From: Carex sylvatica
Lineage: Eukaryota > Streptophyta > Magnoliopsida > Poales > Cyperaceae
Length of the DNA: 47,835 nucleotides
Assembly (NCBI GenBank): GCA_964058845.1
Contig: CAXKVR010000394.1
Coordinates: forward strand, 1 to 47,835
Direction of reading: 5' to 3'
The notes beneath the pieces are model-generated. The model was not told the DNA's origin. It made no database searches and saw only the letters and a list, made by a program, of their open reading frames with translations. This document shows positions 21,709 through 32,471 of this stretch, in pieces. Position 1 is the stretch's first letter, and every line of letters begins with the position of its first letter. A program made the translations under genes and the position numbers.

Positions 21709-24235
21709 CTATTCGGCACCGTCAGAATCCGAATTAGCCTCACGTCGCGCCTCGGTACCGCTTTCTTCAGTGTCGGCTTCAGATGATGATGGTTGTTGAG
21801 GCACATATTGTGTACACTCTTCAGCAGCAATCCAATCCTTCAAGCACACAGATCTCTCAAAAATATGTGCACCCAACTTACTTCGTTTATCGGAGAGGAT
21901 CCTGTTCGCCGAACTGAAACAACTTTCAGAAGGGACGGTTGATACGGGCACGGCAAATACGTCGCGGGCCATCATCGCCAGTGTTGGCAAGGAACTTTGA
22001 TGTCTCCTCCACCATGCCATCACGTCAAGTCCTTGTTCACTTTCGTTGATCATCGATATATAGCCCAATAACTCGTTTGTGGATGTGTGCGGTTGGCTCT
22101 CCGACTGAAAATCTGTTAATAATCCACCACTGCTAGTGCTCCTAGAAGTGGAACTATTAAACAATTAAAAAATCAGTGAACAAATAATGTAGATATTATA
22201 AATAATAAAGATTGAAAACACATGTATATTTATATTTATACCTAGGGGCGGCACGGGACGAAGCTGGGTTTCGGTTGTCACTCATTCTTGAGTGGTATAT
22301 GTTAAACATCTCATCGAACTTTGAATTCACGTAAGCCTCCACCCCGGTTGAGTCTAAATATAAATTCTGTTTGTACCTCTTAACTACTTTGATCGTGTAA
22401 AACTTCTTGTATGCCGGGTGGAGGCATTTTGCGATAATAGCTAGGAGAGGTACATCTTCTCAATATTTTATGAATTTTTGTTTCATGGCATCTACAATTG
22501 GCGTGAGAGATGCATCATAGATTTCAGCTTGTTCTAATTCGCAATACACCTTGGAGATGTTATAGAGATGTCTCAGCAACTCAAACGACGTCGGTGAGTA
22601 CGAGCATGATAGTTGAACGGTTGCATTAAAAAAGATCCCTAGAAATTTGCTAAGCATTTGCAGTGTATCCCATTCTTCGTCAATGAGTTCGAATTGCAAT
22701 GCCTCGGGGTTGGAGCTTCTCAAAAACTCCCCTATGACAGCTTTGTAGGGAAGGCATCGGTTCAACAACCTATATGTTGAGTTCCAACGGGTATCTATAT
22801 CCCAAGGTACCTTCAACTTGCTCAATCTATAGGTGATGCATAATGCAGTAAACTGTTATTTTCTTTCTTGGTTTGAAATAATGTGGTTCAGGGCATTCTT
22901 AAATTTAATTATCAATAGTTTTACGGCTTCTATTTTTAGACCCGCCTTCACGACGAGGTTAAGAACGTGGCAAGCACACTTTTGGTGAAACATTTCACCA
23001 TTCATGATCGGGTTTAGTGACCGTTTAAAAATATCAATGGAAGCAATGTTGTTGCTAGCATTATCGAAAGATATAGAAAAAATCTTGTTACCCAAATTTC
23101 TCTTAAGGTTATACTCTTCTAAAACCTCAGTAATGGATTTGAAAATTACATTTGCAGTGTGGGGGGAATCCAAAACTCGAAAACTTAATATTCTTTTTTG
23201 TAATACCCAATGATCATCGATCCAATGGCCGGTAATACAAGAGTACCCGAGGTCATGTTTACCGGCAGTCCATATATCGGAGGTAATTGACACCTTATTG
23301 TTTTGGTATGCAAATAGAGCTTTAAGGTCGTTTTTGGTCGAGGTAAACTGATTTTTTATTTCACTAACCATCTTTTTATGATGGATCCTCTTGTACATTG
23401 GTTGACCTAACCCTCGAATGCATAACCGGACAAAACTTGTGCAACCACCCATACTTATTGGTTGTTCTTTATGGGTAATGTACCGGGCCAATTCATTAAG
23501 CATTTTTTATTCATCGAATTTTGGATTTGTTCTGGTACCATCCGCGTTTATAAGGGTTTGGATTTGTCTCGGTTCAGGATTTTCAGTTGGAACCTCACCC
23601 TTTTTTTCGTGCATTTCGGCATGTCTCTTAAAACTACTCATACCACTAGTTTGTTTATACTCAAAAGTTTTTCGGCAATTTTTTACCTTACATTGTGCAA
23701 AATTCATAATGTCGTTATTCTCTCTAGTAATATTGTAAAATTTCACCCACGGTTGATTGTATTCGGGGGAGGTCTTTTAGTCTTCTTTCCTACTGGTTCT
23801 TGCGGCGGATCACTTGTCGAAGGAGGGACAACTTCTTCTTGAATTTCAGGTTCACCTGTCGAAGGTGTACCTCCTACAGGAGCAGTGTCAGTGAATTGAC
23901 TCGATGCTACAGAAGAAGAGCCAATGCCTCCATATGTATACGGTGGTGTCGGTTGAAGTGTTTCTTGTGGAATGTATACATTTGGATCGTTTGAAGTATA
24001 ATACGGTGGCGGTGCATTCATTTGTGGGGGTTGTTGATAATTCAAATCTAGCATTTGGTCCCTTCTTTTGATAATTTGGTGGATAATTTTGTGGATAATT
24101 AGGTGGATAATTAGGTGGTGCAATTTGGGAGGAACTTTGTGGATAATTTGGTGGATAATTTGGTATTGGCGGGCCAAAAATATCAGCTGACAGTCTCGCG
24201 ATGTCCTCTTGCACGGAATCACGATGAGATGACAT
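21709..24235 (-). pseudogene. hAT transposase with BED zinc finger, RNase H-like core and hATC dimerisation domain (degraded)
   Basis: Reads on the minus strand from an ATG at 24235 (MSSHRDSVQEDIARLSADIF), through PNYPPNYPQ repeats, a BED finger near 23600-23740 (C-x4-C ... H-x3-H), a catalytic-core region with ITSDIWTAGKHDLGYSCITG, FDNASNNIA and HVLNLVVKAGLK, then DTRWNSTYRLLNR. After an intron at about 22154-22243 comes the dimerisation exon, with ARDVFAVPVSTVPSESCFSS and NRILSDKRSKL. Breaks: a frameshift near 24065, another near 23745 (just before WVKFYNITREN), and in-frame stops at 23507-23509 (TAA), 22856-22858 (TAA) and 22460-22462 (TGA, where the family has W). It resembles plant RICESLEEPER-type transposases. 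It cannot make active protein. Confidence 0.92.
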
Positions 24236-24250
24236 TTATTAAACCTATTC

Positions 24251-24395
24251 AAAATAATTATAACTAAAACAGAAATAAAAAAACAGAAATAAAAAAACAG
24301 AAATAAAAAAACAGAAATAAAAAAACAGAAATAACAAAACAGAAATTAAAAAACAGAAATAAAAAAACAGAAATTAAAAAACAGAAATGAAACTA
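24251..24395. repeat. AACAGAAATAAAAA minisatellite inside the hAT element
   Basis: About ten copies of a 14-nt AACAGAAATAAAAA unit lie immediately upstream of the transposase start on its 5' side. A shorter run recurs at 24720-24790. Confidence 0.9.
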
Positions 24396-24720
24396 ACCTA
24401 TTTTAAAAAACCTATTAAAAATAAATCCGAATTTTAAAAAATAAATCTAACCTATTCAAAACAAATATAATCACTTCACATATTCAAATCTATAAAACTA
24501 ACCTATTTTAAAAAACCTATTAAAAATAAATCCGAATTTTGAAAAATAAATCTAATTTATTCAAAACAAATATAATCACTTCACATATTCAAATCTATAA
24601 AACTAACCTATTTTAAAAAACCTATTAAAAATAAATCCGAATTTTGAAAAATAAATCTAACCTATTCAAAACAAATATAATCACTTCACATATTCAAATC
24701 TATAAAACTAACCTATTTTA
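24391..24720. repeat. 105-bp tandem repeat, three copies plus a partial one
   Basis: AACTAACCTATTTTAAAAAA starts at 24391, 24496, 24601 and 24706, exactly 105 bp apart, and the copies are nearly identical. Located in the 5' region of the hAT element. Confidence 0.92.
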
Positions 24721-25252
24721 AAAAACAGAAAATTAAAAAACAGAAATTAAAAAACAGAAATAAAAAAACAGAATTTAAAAAACAGAAATTAAAAACAAAT
24801 ATAATTATTTGACATATTCAAATCTAACATAAACTAAATAAATCTAACATATTCAATAAATCTAACAAATCTAATTACTTAATAAATTTAACAAACCTAA
24901 CAAATGACAAATCTAATTACTTAATATTCAATAAATCTAGTATAAACTAAATGTACTCTACAAAAATAAATTAATCGAAAATGAAATAAATGTTACCTTT
25001 AAATCTCGCAAAAAAATTTTGCGGGTGGTGCCGAACTTTGTAATTCCGTTTGCAAATTTGTGTAATGAATTAAATTTACAATTATATTTTTTTTTAAACA
25101 ATAAATTAAAATATTGTGAATAATTAAATTGGAGAATTGAGATTGAGAGAATGAGAGATGAGAGAATGAGAGTGTGAATTTTTTGAGAGGACGATGGAGT
25201 ATTTAAAGAAAATATTGGGAGGGAACAAAATTTGAAAGGAAAAAAAAAAACT

Positions 25253-25610
25253 TACGGGTGGGTCCGGCCGGTCGGGTTTGATTAGACCGGTCCGAGCCCG
25301 GTTAAACCGGCGGCAATTTGAAATTTCAAAAAAGTTTGAATTTAAACGGGCGGGTCAGGTCGGGTATGGGTCGGGTACGGGTCGGGTCGGGTACGGGTCG
25401 GGTACGGGGTACGGGTTGGGTATGGGTCGGATCGGGCGGGTCGGGTCGGGTCGAGTCGGGTCGGGCGTAATTCGGGCCAGGTTTTGAACCAAATAACCGT
25501 ACCCTACCCGTACCCGTGTACCCGTTTACCCGACCCATACCTGGGCTTGGACACGGGTACCCCGGGTACTGGGCACGGGCGGGTCGGGTACGGGCCGCCC
25601 GACCCGGGTT
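25253..25610. repeat. Right subterminal GGGTCGGGTACGGGT repeats of the hAT element
   Basis: Dense GGGTCGGG and GGGTACGGG repeats in one orientation to about 25475, then the complementary CCCGTACCC orientation. Translated open frames here are repeat artefacts (RVGYGSGTGRVGYGSG). Confidence 0.85.
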
Positions 25611-25632
25611 TTAGCAAACCACTAACCAGCAC

Positions 25633-27220
25633 CCCACCCCCGTCCCCTATCTCTTTTCTGCCTCACTGGAGGAAGCCCCACCCCGTTCTCTCTCTCTGTC
25701 CGTGAAACCCTCACCAGTGCACCGCCCCTTTCATCTCTACTGTCGCTGTAGGCGATGAGCCACTGACCGAACCGCACCCTTTGTATTCAAGCTATCTAGG
25801 ATAAATGTAAACCGGTCTCTCGAATTTCTTGTGTTTTATAGAATTGATTAGTTATTGAGTCGGATTGTTAATTTTTCCGACTCGATTAATTGATGATTGC
25901 TTATGTGACTTATGTCGATCGATTTCGAGAAAACCGTAGAACTTAAATTGATTGTTGATTTTCTCGATATGATTGAATTGCTCGACCCCTTTTTAGATGA
26001 CCTACTCGTTGTTTAATATCTTGTTTAGTTCTTGAGCACTCTTAACATCTTCTTACCCTCAATACCATTTGTGTGATATTTTAAAGGTAACAGGTACAGT
26101 GACTATGCCTTTTTAGAAATTGGTACAATGATTGTATAAACTCTGAGGGCTAACATGTAATATGTGTTCCAAATGTTATAATCTCTCGTCAGGGGACTAA
26201 ATCGCAAATGTGTAGTTTAAATGGATCAAGTCTGAATTTGGACTTGGAAGACAAAACAATTTAGGATTTGAAAGGAGCTTTATATTGAAGCCGAAATTTC
26301 ATATAACAAGTGATTAATATAGAATGATTTTTGACAGATTAAAACATGTCTAAAATGAGACTAAAATGAAAGACGGATTATTTCTAAATATATAAAACTG
26401 GTTTTTAATTTTTAAATATGAATAGTTTTTAATTTGATGCAGATAAGATATTAAATAAATGCATATATGGGCCGATATAAAGACATAAATATATAAAGAC
26501 AAATAAAAGTTTAATATTAAAATTAAAATTACAACATTATGTGCGAGTTCATAAAAATTAACTTCGTAATATTTTTATAACAAAGTTATTATGTAAAAAT
26601 TATATACGTATCTAATAGATTAAAATCACTAATAATTATCATATTATTAGTAAAAAAAAATCAACAAATTATAAATTTTAATAGAAAAATGAAAATTGAC
26701 TAGGTGTGATATAGTAATTAACTATATATATATCTAAATTTATTTTAATTTATAATAAATATAAAATTACAACATTATAGTTCAAAATTAAAATCAATGC
26801 GATAGATAAACCTCCGAAACAGATAATCATATTTTATACATTTAATTAATGAAATTAACATCCGGATAATTACCCTAATGCATGTTTTATACATTATACT
26901 TGAAAGTTGAGAGCATAACAAATTAACAATTGAAATTTAGATCAACAAGTACTACAAATTATTGATCGGTATGACATCCGATAATTGATAATTGTTCATA
27001 TGTTACATTGATATAAAATGTTATTTAAAATTAACAAAAATCTACTAATTAATACTACCAATTAGGCGATTATCCAGTCATTAAAATATCTTTTGCTTAA
27101 CTTGTTTATACAAAACAGTGATCCAGCTCAGTATTATCGTTACAACGATACAAATATAATAATTAGATGTTGCGATTACTTGTATACATACTAATTATAA
27201 CTTGTACTCTGCAAATTCGA
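25633..27220. other. Intergenic, no gene seen
   Basis: The first 170 bp continue the CT/CC-rich host sequence interrupted by the hAT element. The rest is AT-rich with only short open frames. Confidence 0.65.
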
Positions 27221-27225
27221 GTCGC

Positions 27226-27569
27226 TGTAGAAGAAGTGCGAACAGTAGCTAAATTTTTATCCGGAATTTCTATGTCCGAGACTTAGTAATCTTTCGTGTA
27301 ACGGATAAATAAAAGAGATGTAACAGGTCAAAATATGACTTCTGTAATTCAAACAGACATTACTGAATAAGGGCCTGTTCGGCAGCCTACTAGGAAATAG
27401 GAATGGGTATAAGAACCAAAAATTTTGAACTGAATTTTAATGTTCACGTAAAAAAAAAATCAGTCTGAGTGAATTTCTATGTCCGAGATTTAGTAATCTT
27501 TCGTGTAACGGATAATAAAAGAGAGGTCAAAATATGACTTGTGTAATTCAAACAGACATTACTGAATAA
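27226..27569. repeat. About 200-bp tandem duplication of host sequence plus the left part of a Harbinger MITE
   Basis: ATTTCTATGTCCGAGA(C/T)TTAGTAATC, then GTAACGGATAA, AATATGACTT and ACAGACATTACTGAATAA, occur at 27266-27370 and 27475-27569. Each copy is followed by the MITE left end (GGGCCTGTTCGGCAGCC at 27371, GGATCTGTTCGGCAGCC at 27570). The first MITE copy breaks off at GTGAATTTC, where its GAATTT matches host GGAATTTCTATG. Confidence 0.85.
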
Positions 27570-27726
27570 GGATCTGTTCGGCAGCCCACTAAGAAATAGG
27601 AATGGGTATAGGAACCAAAAATTTTGAACTGAATTTTACTGTTCACGTGGAAAAAAAAATTCAGTCTGAGTGAATTTTTTTCTTCCCACGTGAACAGTAT
27701 TTTTGGGATTACTGTCGAACAGGCCC
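27570..27726. mobile_element. PIF/Harbinger (Tourist-like) MITE, 157 bp
   Basis: Inverted ends GGATCTGTTCGGCAG and CTGTCGAACAGGCCC, flanked by TAA on both sides (27567-27569 and 27727-27729), the target duplication of this superfamily. Internal pairing AACTGAATTTTACTGTTCACG versus CGTGAACAGTATTTTTGGG. A related site at 28495-28680 lacks the element. Confidence 0.88.
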
Positions 27727-28097
27727 TAATAGAGGAGAGAGATGGGTGTCATTTGCGCTCAATTTGCAACCATAGTCACAAGATTCGTGAATTAAATCCG
27801 AATAATTCTTTTTTTTGTGATGCCGAACCGAACGTCGAATTATTTAGTTGACCAAACTTTGACTGAATTAAATCCGAATAATTTGCGAATTTTACAAATT
27901 TTTTCTGAATTTTTTTCAGAACATTTTTTATTTTTTTCTTTTTGCTCTCTTGCAAGATTGAGATCTCTAATTCAGATAATTTCAATCATTTCCGAATTAT
28001 ACTAGATATATTTTTAAATTACAAATTTTTAACAAAATTCAAATAATTTATTTTGTCACTGTATATGCAACTGGTGAAGGAAAAAATGTAGAATTAG

Positions 28098-28285
28098 ACG
28101 GCGGCAAAGGTTGGTGGGTGTAGACTGTAGAGTCAGTGTTTGTCACTGTAACTGTACTGCACATGTGGTTGCGTGGTTCTTTGTGACACTCAAGAGTGAC
28201 ATCAGTAGAATCGTCACAAGCTTCATCTTCAAAGAATCAAACTTTCTAGAATTTCATTTCTTACTTCATGTGTTTTTTTGTCTCC
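28098..28285. repeat. Duplicated non-coding segment, copy A
   Basis: ACGGCGGCAAAGGTTGG through TCATTTCTTACTTCATGT; copy B is at 29374-29624. The last 75 bp (28196-28271 versus 29548-29624) differ by only a few bases. Includes TGACATCAGTAGAATCGTCA. Confidence 0.85.
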
Positions 28286-28298
28286 GTTTTTTTAGAGA

Positions 28299-28490
28299 AT
28301 AATTCGTATCCTCCCAGGTACCTGACGCTTAACTCGATTGAAAAGGACGTTCCGGATTTAATTTCATCCGGTTCTGGTTCGGAATGGCTAAGGGAGCATT
28401 ATTATTTTTGCTTTGAGATTCGTGTCAAGTTAAAAGAATAATTTTGGACCTTCCGATTTTATTGTACTCTGTCTGAGAGGATGTGAATTC
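28299..28490. mobile_element. MITE of the GAATTCGTATCCTC family
   Basis: Left end AATTCGTATCCTCCCAGGTACC (28303) and right end GAGAGGATGTGAATTC (28475-28490). Interior contains GCTTTGAGATTCGTGTCAAG, shared with copies near 30.95, 38.65 and 47.5 kb. Confidence 0.7.
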
Positions 28491-28494
28491 TAGA

Positions 28495-28680
28495 AGTGGG
28501 AACAGCCGCGAAATTTTTATCTGGAATTTCTATGACCGAAATTTAGTGGTCTTTTGTGTAACAGATACAAGAGAAGAGGCGTAATGGGTCGACATGTGAC
28601 TCGAGTAATTCAAACAGACGTTGTTGAATGATAGAGGAGAGAGATGGATGTGCCATATGCGCTCAATTTATAATGAGTCC
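28495..28680. repeat. Paralogous copy of 27226-27760 lacking the Harbinger MITE (empty site)
   Basis: GGAATTTCTATGACCGAAATTTAGTGGTC, GTAATTCAAACAGACG, then TTGAATGATAGAGGAGAGAGATGG runs straight through the point where the other copy carries TAA-MITE-TAA. Confidence 0.8.
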
Positions 28681-29112
28681 GGCTAGTATGACATCGGTAT
28701 TATATGATACTAACTTCAAACTTGATTGAATAAACTTTAAATGACTAATCCAAATTGATTTACATTATGAGTGATGCATTTGCATGTAATTTTTATTTTT
28801 ATTTTTTTATTTTCGAGTTATTTTAGTATCAAATGAATGTATTAAAATTAACTTAAAAACTCACACATTTAGAATCAAATCAAGCGCTAAAAATGTTGAA
28901 AAATAAATGTATTAAAATTAACTTTAAAACTCACACATTTGACTGCTTGACTTGATACTAAATAAATTCAAAAAAAAATATAAATTTTGCATATAACACA
29001 CAACTAATGAAGTATATCGGTTTGAACTGTTTGGATTCACCGTTTGAAGTCCATTCAATAGATTTTGGAGTTGGTGCTATATAGGCTGAAATGACACTAA
29101 TCTTATACTAGA
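28680..29112. mobile_element. Probable MITE with GGCTAGTATGACATC-like ends
   Basis: Left GGCTAGTATGACATCGGTATTATA and right inverse GTCTAGTATAAGATTAGTGTCATT are similar but imperfect. The interior words GATGCATTTGCATG and GTATTAAAATTAACTTAAAA-CTCACACATTT resemble the element at 45374-45818. Confidence 0.45.
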
Positions 29113-29373
29113 CAAACTCATTTATAACTAGTGAAAAAAAAAATAATCACGCACGCTGCATAATGTTTTTTTTTTTTACTTAATTTAATATAAAATTAAA
29201 CATATTAAAATTAATTTATACCTTTTTAACGGATTTATAAATTTAACATGTAAATTGCAAAATAAATCAATTGTACCAGTTTGAATTTATTATTTAAAAT
29301 ATTTTTAATAAATTCTAAAAAGTAAGCTAATATAAATAATTTGGTGAGATTCTCCTCCAAAATTACTGCTAAA

Positions 29374-29630
29374 CGGCGGCAAAGATAGGTCGGTGTACAG
29401 TCAGTGGACTCAGTGTTTCCGAAAGACTACTTACTGCACGTGGGATGCGTGGAATAAACTTTTTTTTTTTTGGCAACTCTTTTGGTATTTTTCTTTTGTG
29501 TTGTTGTGTGGTTGCGTGGTTGTTTGGGGCACTGACGACTTGACGAGTGACATCAGTAGAATCGTCACAAAGCTTCATCTTCAAAGAATCAAACTTTCTA
29601 GAATTTTCATTTCTTACTTCATGTCTTTTT
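29374..29630. repeat. Duplicated non-coding segment, copy B
   Basis: Second copy of 28098-28285, with an extra T-rich stretch around 29460. Open frames through it are not conserved between the two copies, which argues against coding. Confidence 0.8.
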
Positions 29631-29929
29631 TTAAATGCAAAAAGAAAGGACAAAAGTTGTTTGCTCATCTAATTTGTTTTTCTGCCACGTTCATGGAAAA
29701 ATAAAATAAATAACCCAATTAAAACTTCCGAATTCTAATTCATAAATTTTGAAAACTAAATTGTTGAGTGTAGAGAATTAAGAATCAGCTATTAAAATAT
29801 GAGAGTTCGAAAATTTATTAATTCTATATTCTTTTCTTTTCTTAGAATATATATATATTTTTATATTGATTGTAATAGCTTCTTTACATCTTGTAACCTA
29901 TTTATAGGTATCGTATTGAAACTTGACAT

Positions 29930-30307
29930 AATAATCCGAATTCAATCATTTTTTTTTCAAATACGGTACGGATTGAGTAAACGGATAAAAAAGTGTCATT
30001 GACATCTTAATTTGTGCTTTCGATAAAAATATTTTCAAAACAAGAAAAAGATAATGAATATAACTAATTTGTATTATGAAAATTTAGACAAAGCTTTATT
30101 GTATCATGTATTATTTTCATACAAATATATATCTACATATAATTTATTTTTAAAAATTATATTATAGAATAATGGGTAAGATAAGGAAAAAAATCGTTAC
30201 ACTTACCTGTACCCGATAAGGTAAAAAAAAAAAAATCTTATCCTTATCCGTCTTTTCGAATACGATACGGATTGAATAAACAGATAAAAGGGTGTCATTG
30301 ACACTCT
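29930..30307. repeat. Two copies of a GTGTCATTGACA-ended repeat
   Basis: ATACGGTACGGATTGAGTAAACGGATAAAAAAGTGTCATTGACATCTTA at 29960-30008 matches ATACGATACGGATTGAATAAACAGATAAAAGGGTGTCATTGACACTCTA at 30259-30307. These look like the same end of a hAT-type MITE family with CCGTATCC words; left ends are unclear. Confidence 0.55.
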
Positions 30308-30664
30308 AAAATGGACTATGAGTAAATTAATTAAAGTAAGACCACCAATAATTAAATCATATTTATTTGTAATGGTGTACCATATATTACATCCTTCCTA
30401 CTAAATAGCATGCTAATTTTTTTGGGATCCAACCCTCTATTTGTCCAGAGAAGATCTGAGCCGTTGATTCTATAAATCTCAGCCACTCATCAAAACAGAT
30501 CTTAATCTCAGCCTTTAATAAATAATTTTGATTTTATACACCTGTTTCATGTTGTCAAACGTGTAGAAATCTAAATTTAGTGATTTATATCCAGCTACAT
30601 ATATTGCCACACAGAAATTGTATCACTTAATCTTTTTTTTTCCACGCGTTTTCTACTGTTTTCA

Positions 30665-31112
30665 ACTTTTTCGAATTCCTATCCTCTGCGGTACCTCAAA
30701 CTTTGCGTGACTTTATGGAAAATCTCAACTGTTCAAATATTTTCTGCACGAATCTCAAAGCTCAATAATACTGGCGCCTGCTCTACCCCCGAATAGGCAC
30801 CCGACACGTGGGTCAAGCAAAAGTTGAGATAGCGCAGAGGCTACAGGCCGGTGCCTATTCCCGAGATATCTCAACTTTTGCTTGACCCACGTGTCGGGTG
30901 CCTATTCGGGGGTAGCGCAGGCGCCAGTATTATTGAGCTTCGAGATTCGTGCAGAAATTATTTGAACGGCTCTTGATATCTCAACTTTTGCGTGCCTATT
31001 CGTGCAAAAGTATTATTGAGCTTCGAGATTCGTGTAGACTGTATTTGAATGGTTTAGATTTTCCAAAAAGTAAAGGCAAAATTTAAGATATCTCAAATGA
31101 TATGAATTTCCT
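30665..31112. mobile_element. MITE-family element containing a long near-perfect hairpin
   Basis: Begins GAATTCCTATCCTCTGCGGTACC (30674) and ends near ATATGAATTTCC (31110), resembling the GAATTCGTATCC family ends. The interior includes the inverted repeat described separately and a further direct copy of TATTATTGAGCTTCGAGATT at 31010. Confidence 0.6.
30731..30967. repeat. Inverted repeat, about 100-nt arms, 37-nt loop
   Basis: Inner arms 30743-30830 and 30868-30955 match at 86 of 88 positions (mismatches near 30757 and 30782). Pairing continues outward through GTTCAAATA/TATTTGAAC with a small mismatch to 30731 and 30967. Arms contain CACGTG and ACCCCCGAATAGGCACCCG. Transcribed RNA from either strand would fold into a long, nearly perfect hairpin. 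Confidence 0.92.
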
Positions 31113-31469
31113 TCCCCATGCGTCCCTTTCTCCTTTCCAACGATGGCACTGATTTCTTTGTGAAAATAATATCTTCATTATTCTCCTTATATTTTTTTAA
31201 TTTGCAATTTTACATGGATGTATTTGAGTTTATGCAAAATTATTTTTCAGATATTGATTTGCAAATTGCATTAATGCAGGAGTTTTGCAATTAAGAAATG
31301 AAATTGATTTCAATTATTTCAGAATAGTTGTTTGCAATTGCAAATCAACAACATCAATGGAGATGCCGTAATATAGTATTAAACTCTAAGGTTATAATTT
31401 ACTTTTATTATTGATGAACACATAATAAAGAAATTATTTAAAAAAAGTGATCAAAATAATATTTCAACT

Positions 31470-31498
31470 CCCGTTGCAACGCACGGGCACTGGACTAG
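31470..31498 (+). mobile_element. Helitron-type 3' terminus
   Basis: CCCGTTGCAACGCACGGG can form a 7-bp GC-rich stem (CCCGTGC/GCACGGG with one bulged T) and is followed 11 nt later by CTAG, then T: the Helitron 3' signature of a hairpin near a CTRR end inserted at A^T. I cannot place the 5' (TC) end, so the element's extent is unknown. Confidence 0.6.
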
Positions 31499-31499
31499 T

Positions 31500-32090
31500 T
31501 TAATAAAAAGGATGTTGAAGTAGAGTATCCAGATAAGTAATATATCTGTATTAACAAATGTACAACTCCAAATAGGTAAAGATATATAACTATAAGAATG
31601 ATTGAATTAGTTTTTTTAATTAGACAATTATGTTCCTATTACTTGTGTTATTTGAATAATGCACAGTGACTTTTGCCTTTTTAATGGAATAATAAGTAAG
31701 GCTCACTATTTATAACATTTGGCAAATTGGTCTATATTAAAAAAAGAATGACATCCATGAATAGATTTATGTAAGATAAGTGGCATATTCCTTTTAATTA
31801 AAAAAATAAATTTGCATTTTCTTTTCAAGTATATTACTAGATAATAGCAAGTGAAGACGAGGGATTAAAAAAAATCTAAAAAATTGATTATAGTTTGCCA
31901 ATACATGAATTGTTGATTATTTCTTATTTATATTAAAAATTTAAGTAGCTTACATCCAATTAGTATTGTTCTTTTTTGTCAGGACAAAAAAACAATTGCA
32001 AATGAACAAGTAGCAAGCTCCAATTTTAGAAAAAAAAATAATAATTGGAAAGCTCTATTTGTCATTTGAATTAAAAATACATTTCCGGTT
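31500..32090. other. Intergenic, no gene seen
   Basis: AT-rich sequence with short open frames only. Confidence 0.6.
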
Positions 32091-32141
32091 CTTCTATTTA
32101 ACTGGGCCTCATGTTCTTCTATTTAACTGGGCCTCATGTTG
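32088..32141. repeat. Tandem duplication, 26-bp unit
   Basis: TTCTTCTATTTAACTGGGCC plus TCATG occurs twice head to tail. Confidence 0.9.
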
Positions 32142-32471
32142 GCCCATAACAGAGGAGCTCTTACTTTTGTGAAAAAAGAGCAAAAAAATTATCTGGCATT
32201 GCATCAAAAATTACTATATATTTTTTGAGTTATAATTCAAAATTTTCCAATGGCAAGTGTATTCACGGTACGTCAGTACATGAGGTGCGACCAAGCGAGC
32301 GGGCATAGTGACACGTAGTGGCCTCAGCCTTGCGCTTAAAATAGTCATAACAGAGATTGTGTGCGCCTTGCTAGTTATGGTATCAAAAAAATTATCATCA
32401 TTCAGGTACATTTTTCTTTGGAGTCATCCGAATTTTTCGTGTCAATATCATATATCTCAGGGTGTCCAGTT

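Larger units (their letters stand above)
20747..25624 (-). mobile_element. Complete 4.88-kb hAT (Ac-like) DNA transposon, inactivated
   Basis: Termini TAGGGGTTTGCTAA on the left and the inverse of TAGTGGTTTGCTAA on the right (one mismatch in 14). The 8-bp flanks are ACCATCAC (20739-20746) and ACCAGCAC (25625-25632), one mismatch, as expected for a hAT target duplication. About 190 bp (left) and 350 bp (right) next to the ends are made of GGGTACGGGTCGGGTA-like subterminal repeats, the usual transposase-binding region. One transposase frame on the minus strand fills the middle. The insertion splits a CT-rich host sequence. Confidence 0.93.

Noticed and set aside
23418..23842. Plus-strand frames of 106 and 126 codons
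   Set aside because: Antisense shadows of the hAT transposase BED-finger region.
25278..25705. Glycine/arginine- and proline-rich open frames (RVGYGSGTG..., PDPTHTQPVP...)
   Set aside because: Translations of the GGGTACGGGTCGGG subterminal repeats of the hAT element, not proteins.
29369..29704. Open frames of about 100 codons on both strands
   Set aside because: They fall in the duplicated non-coding block; the reading frame is not kept in the other copy at 28098-28285.
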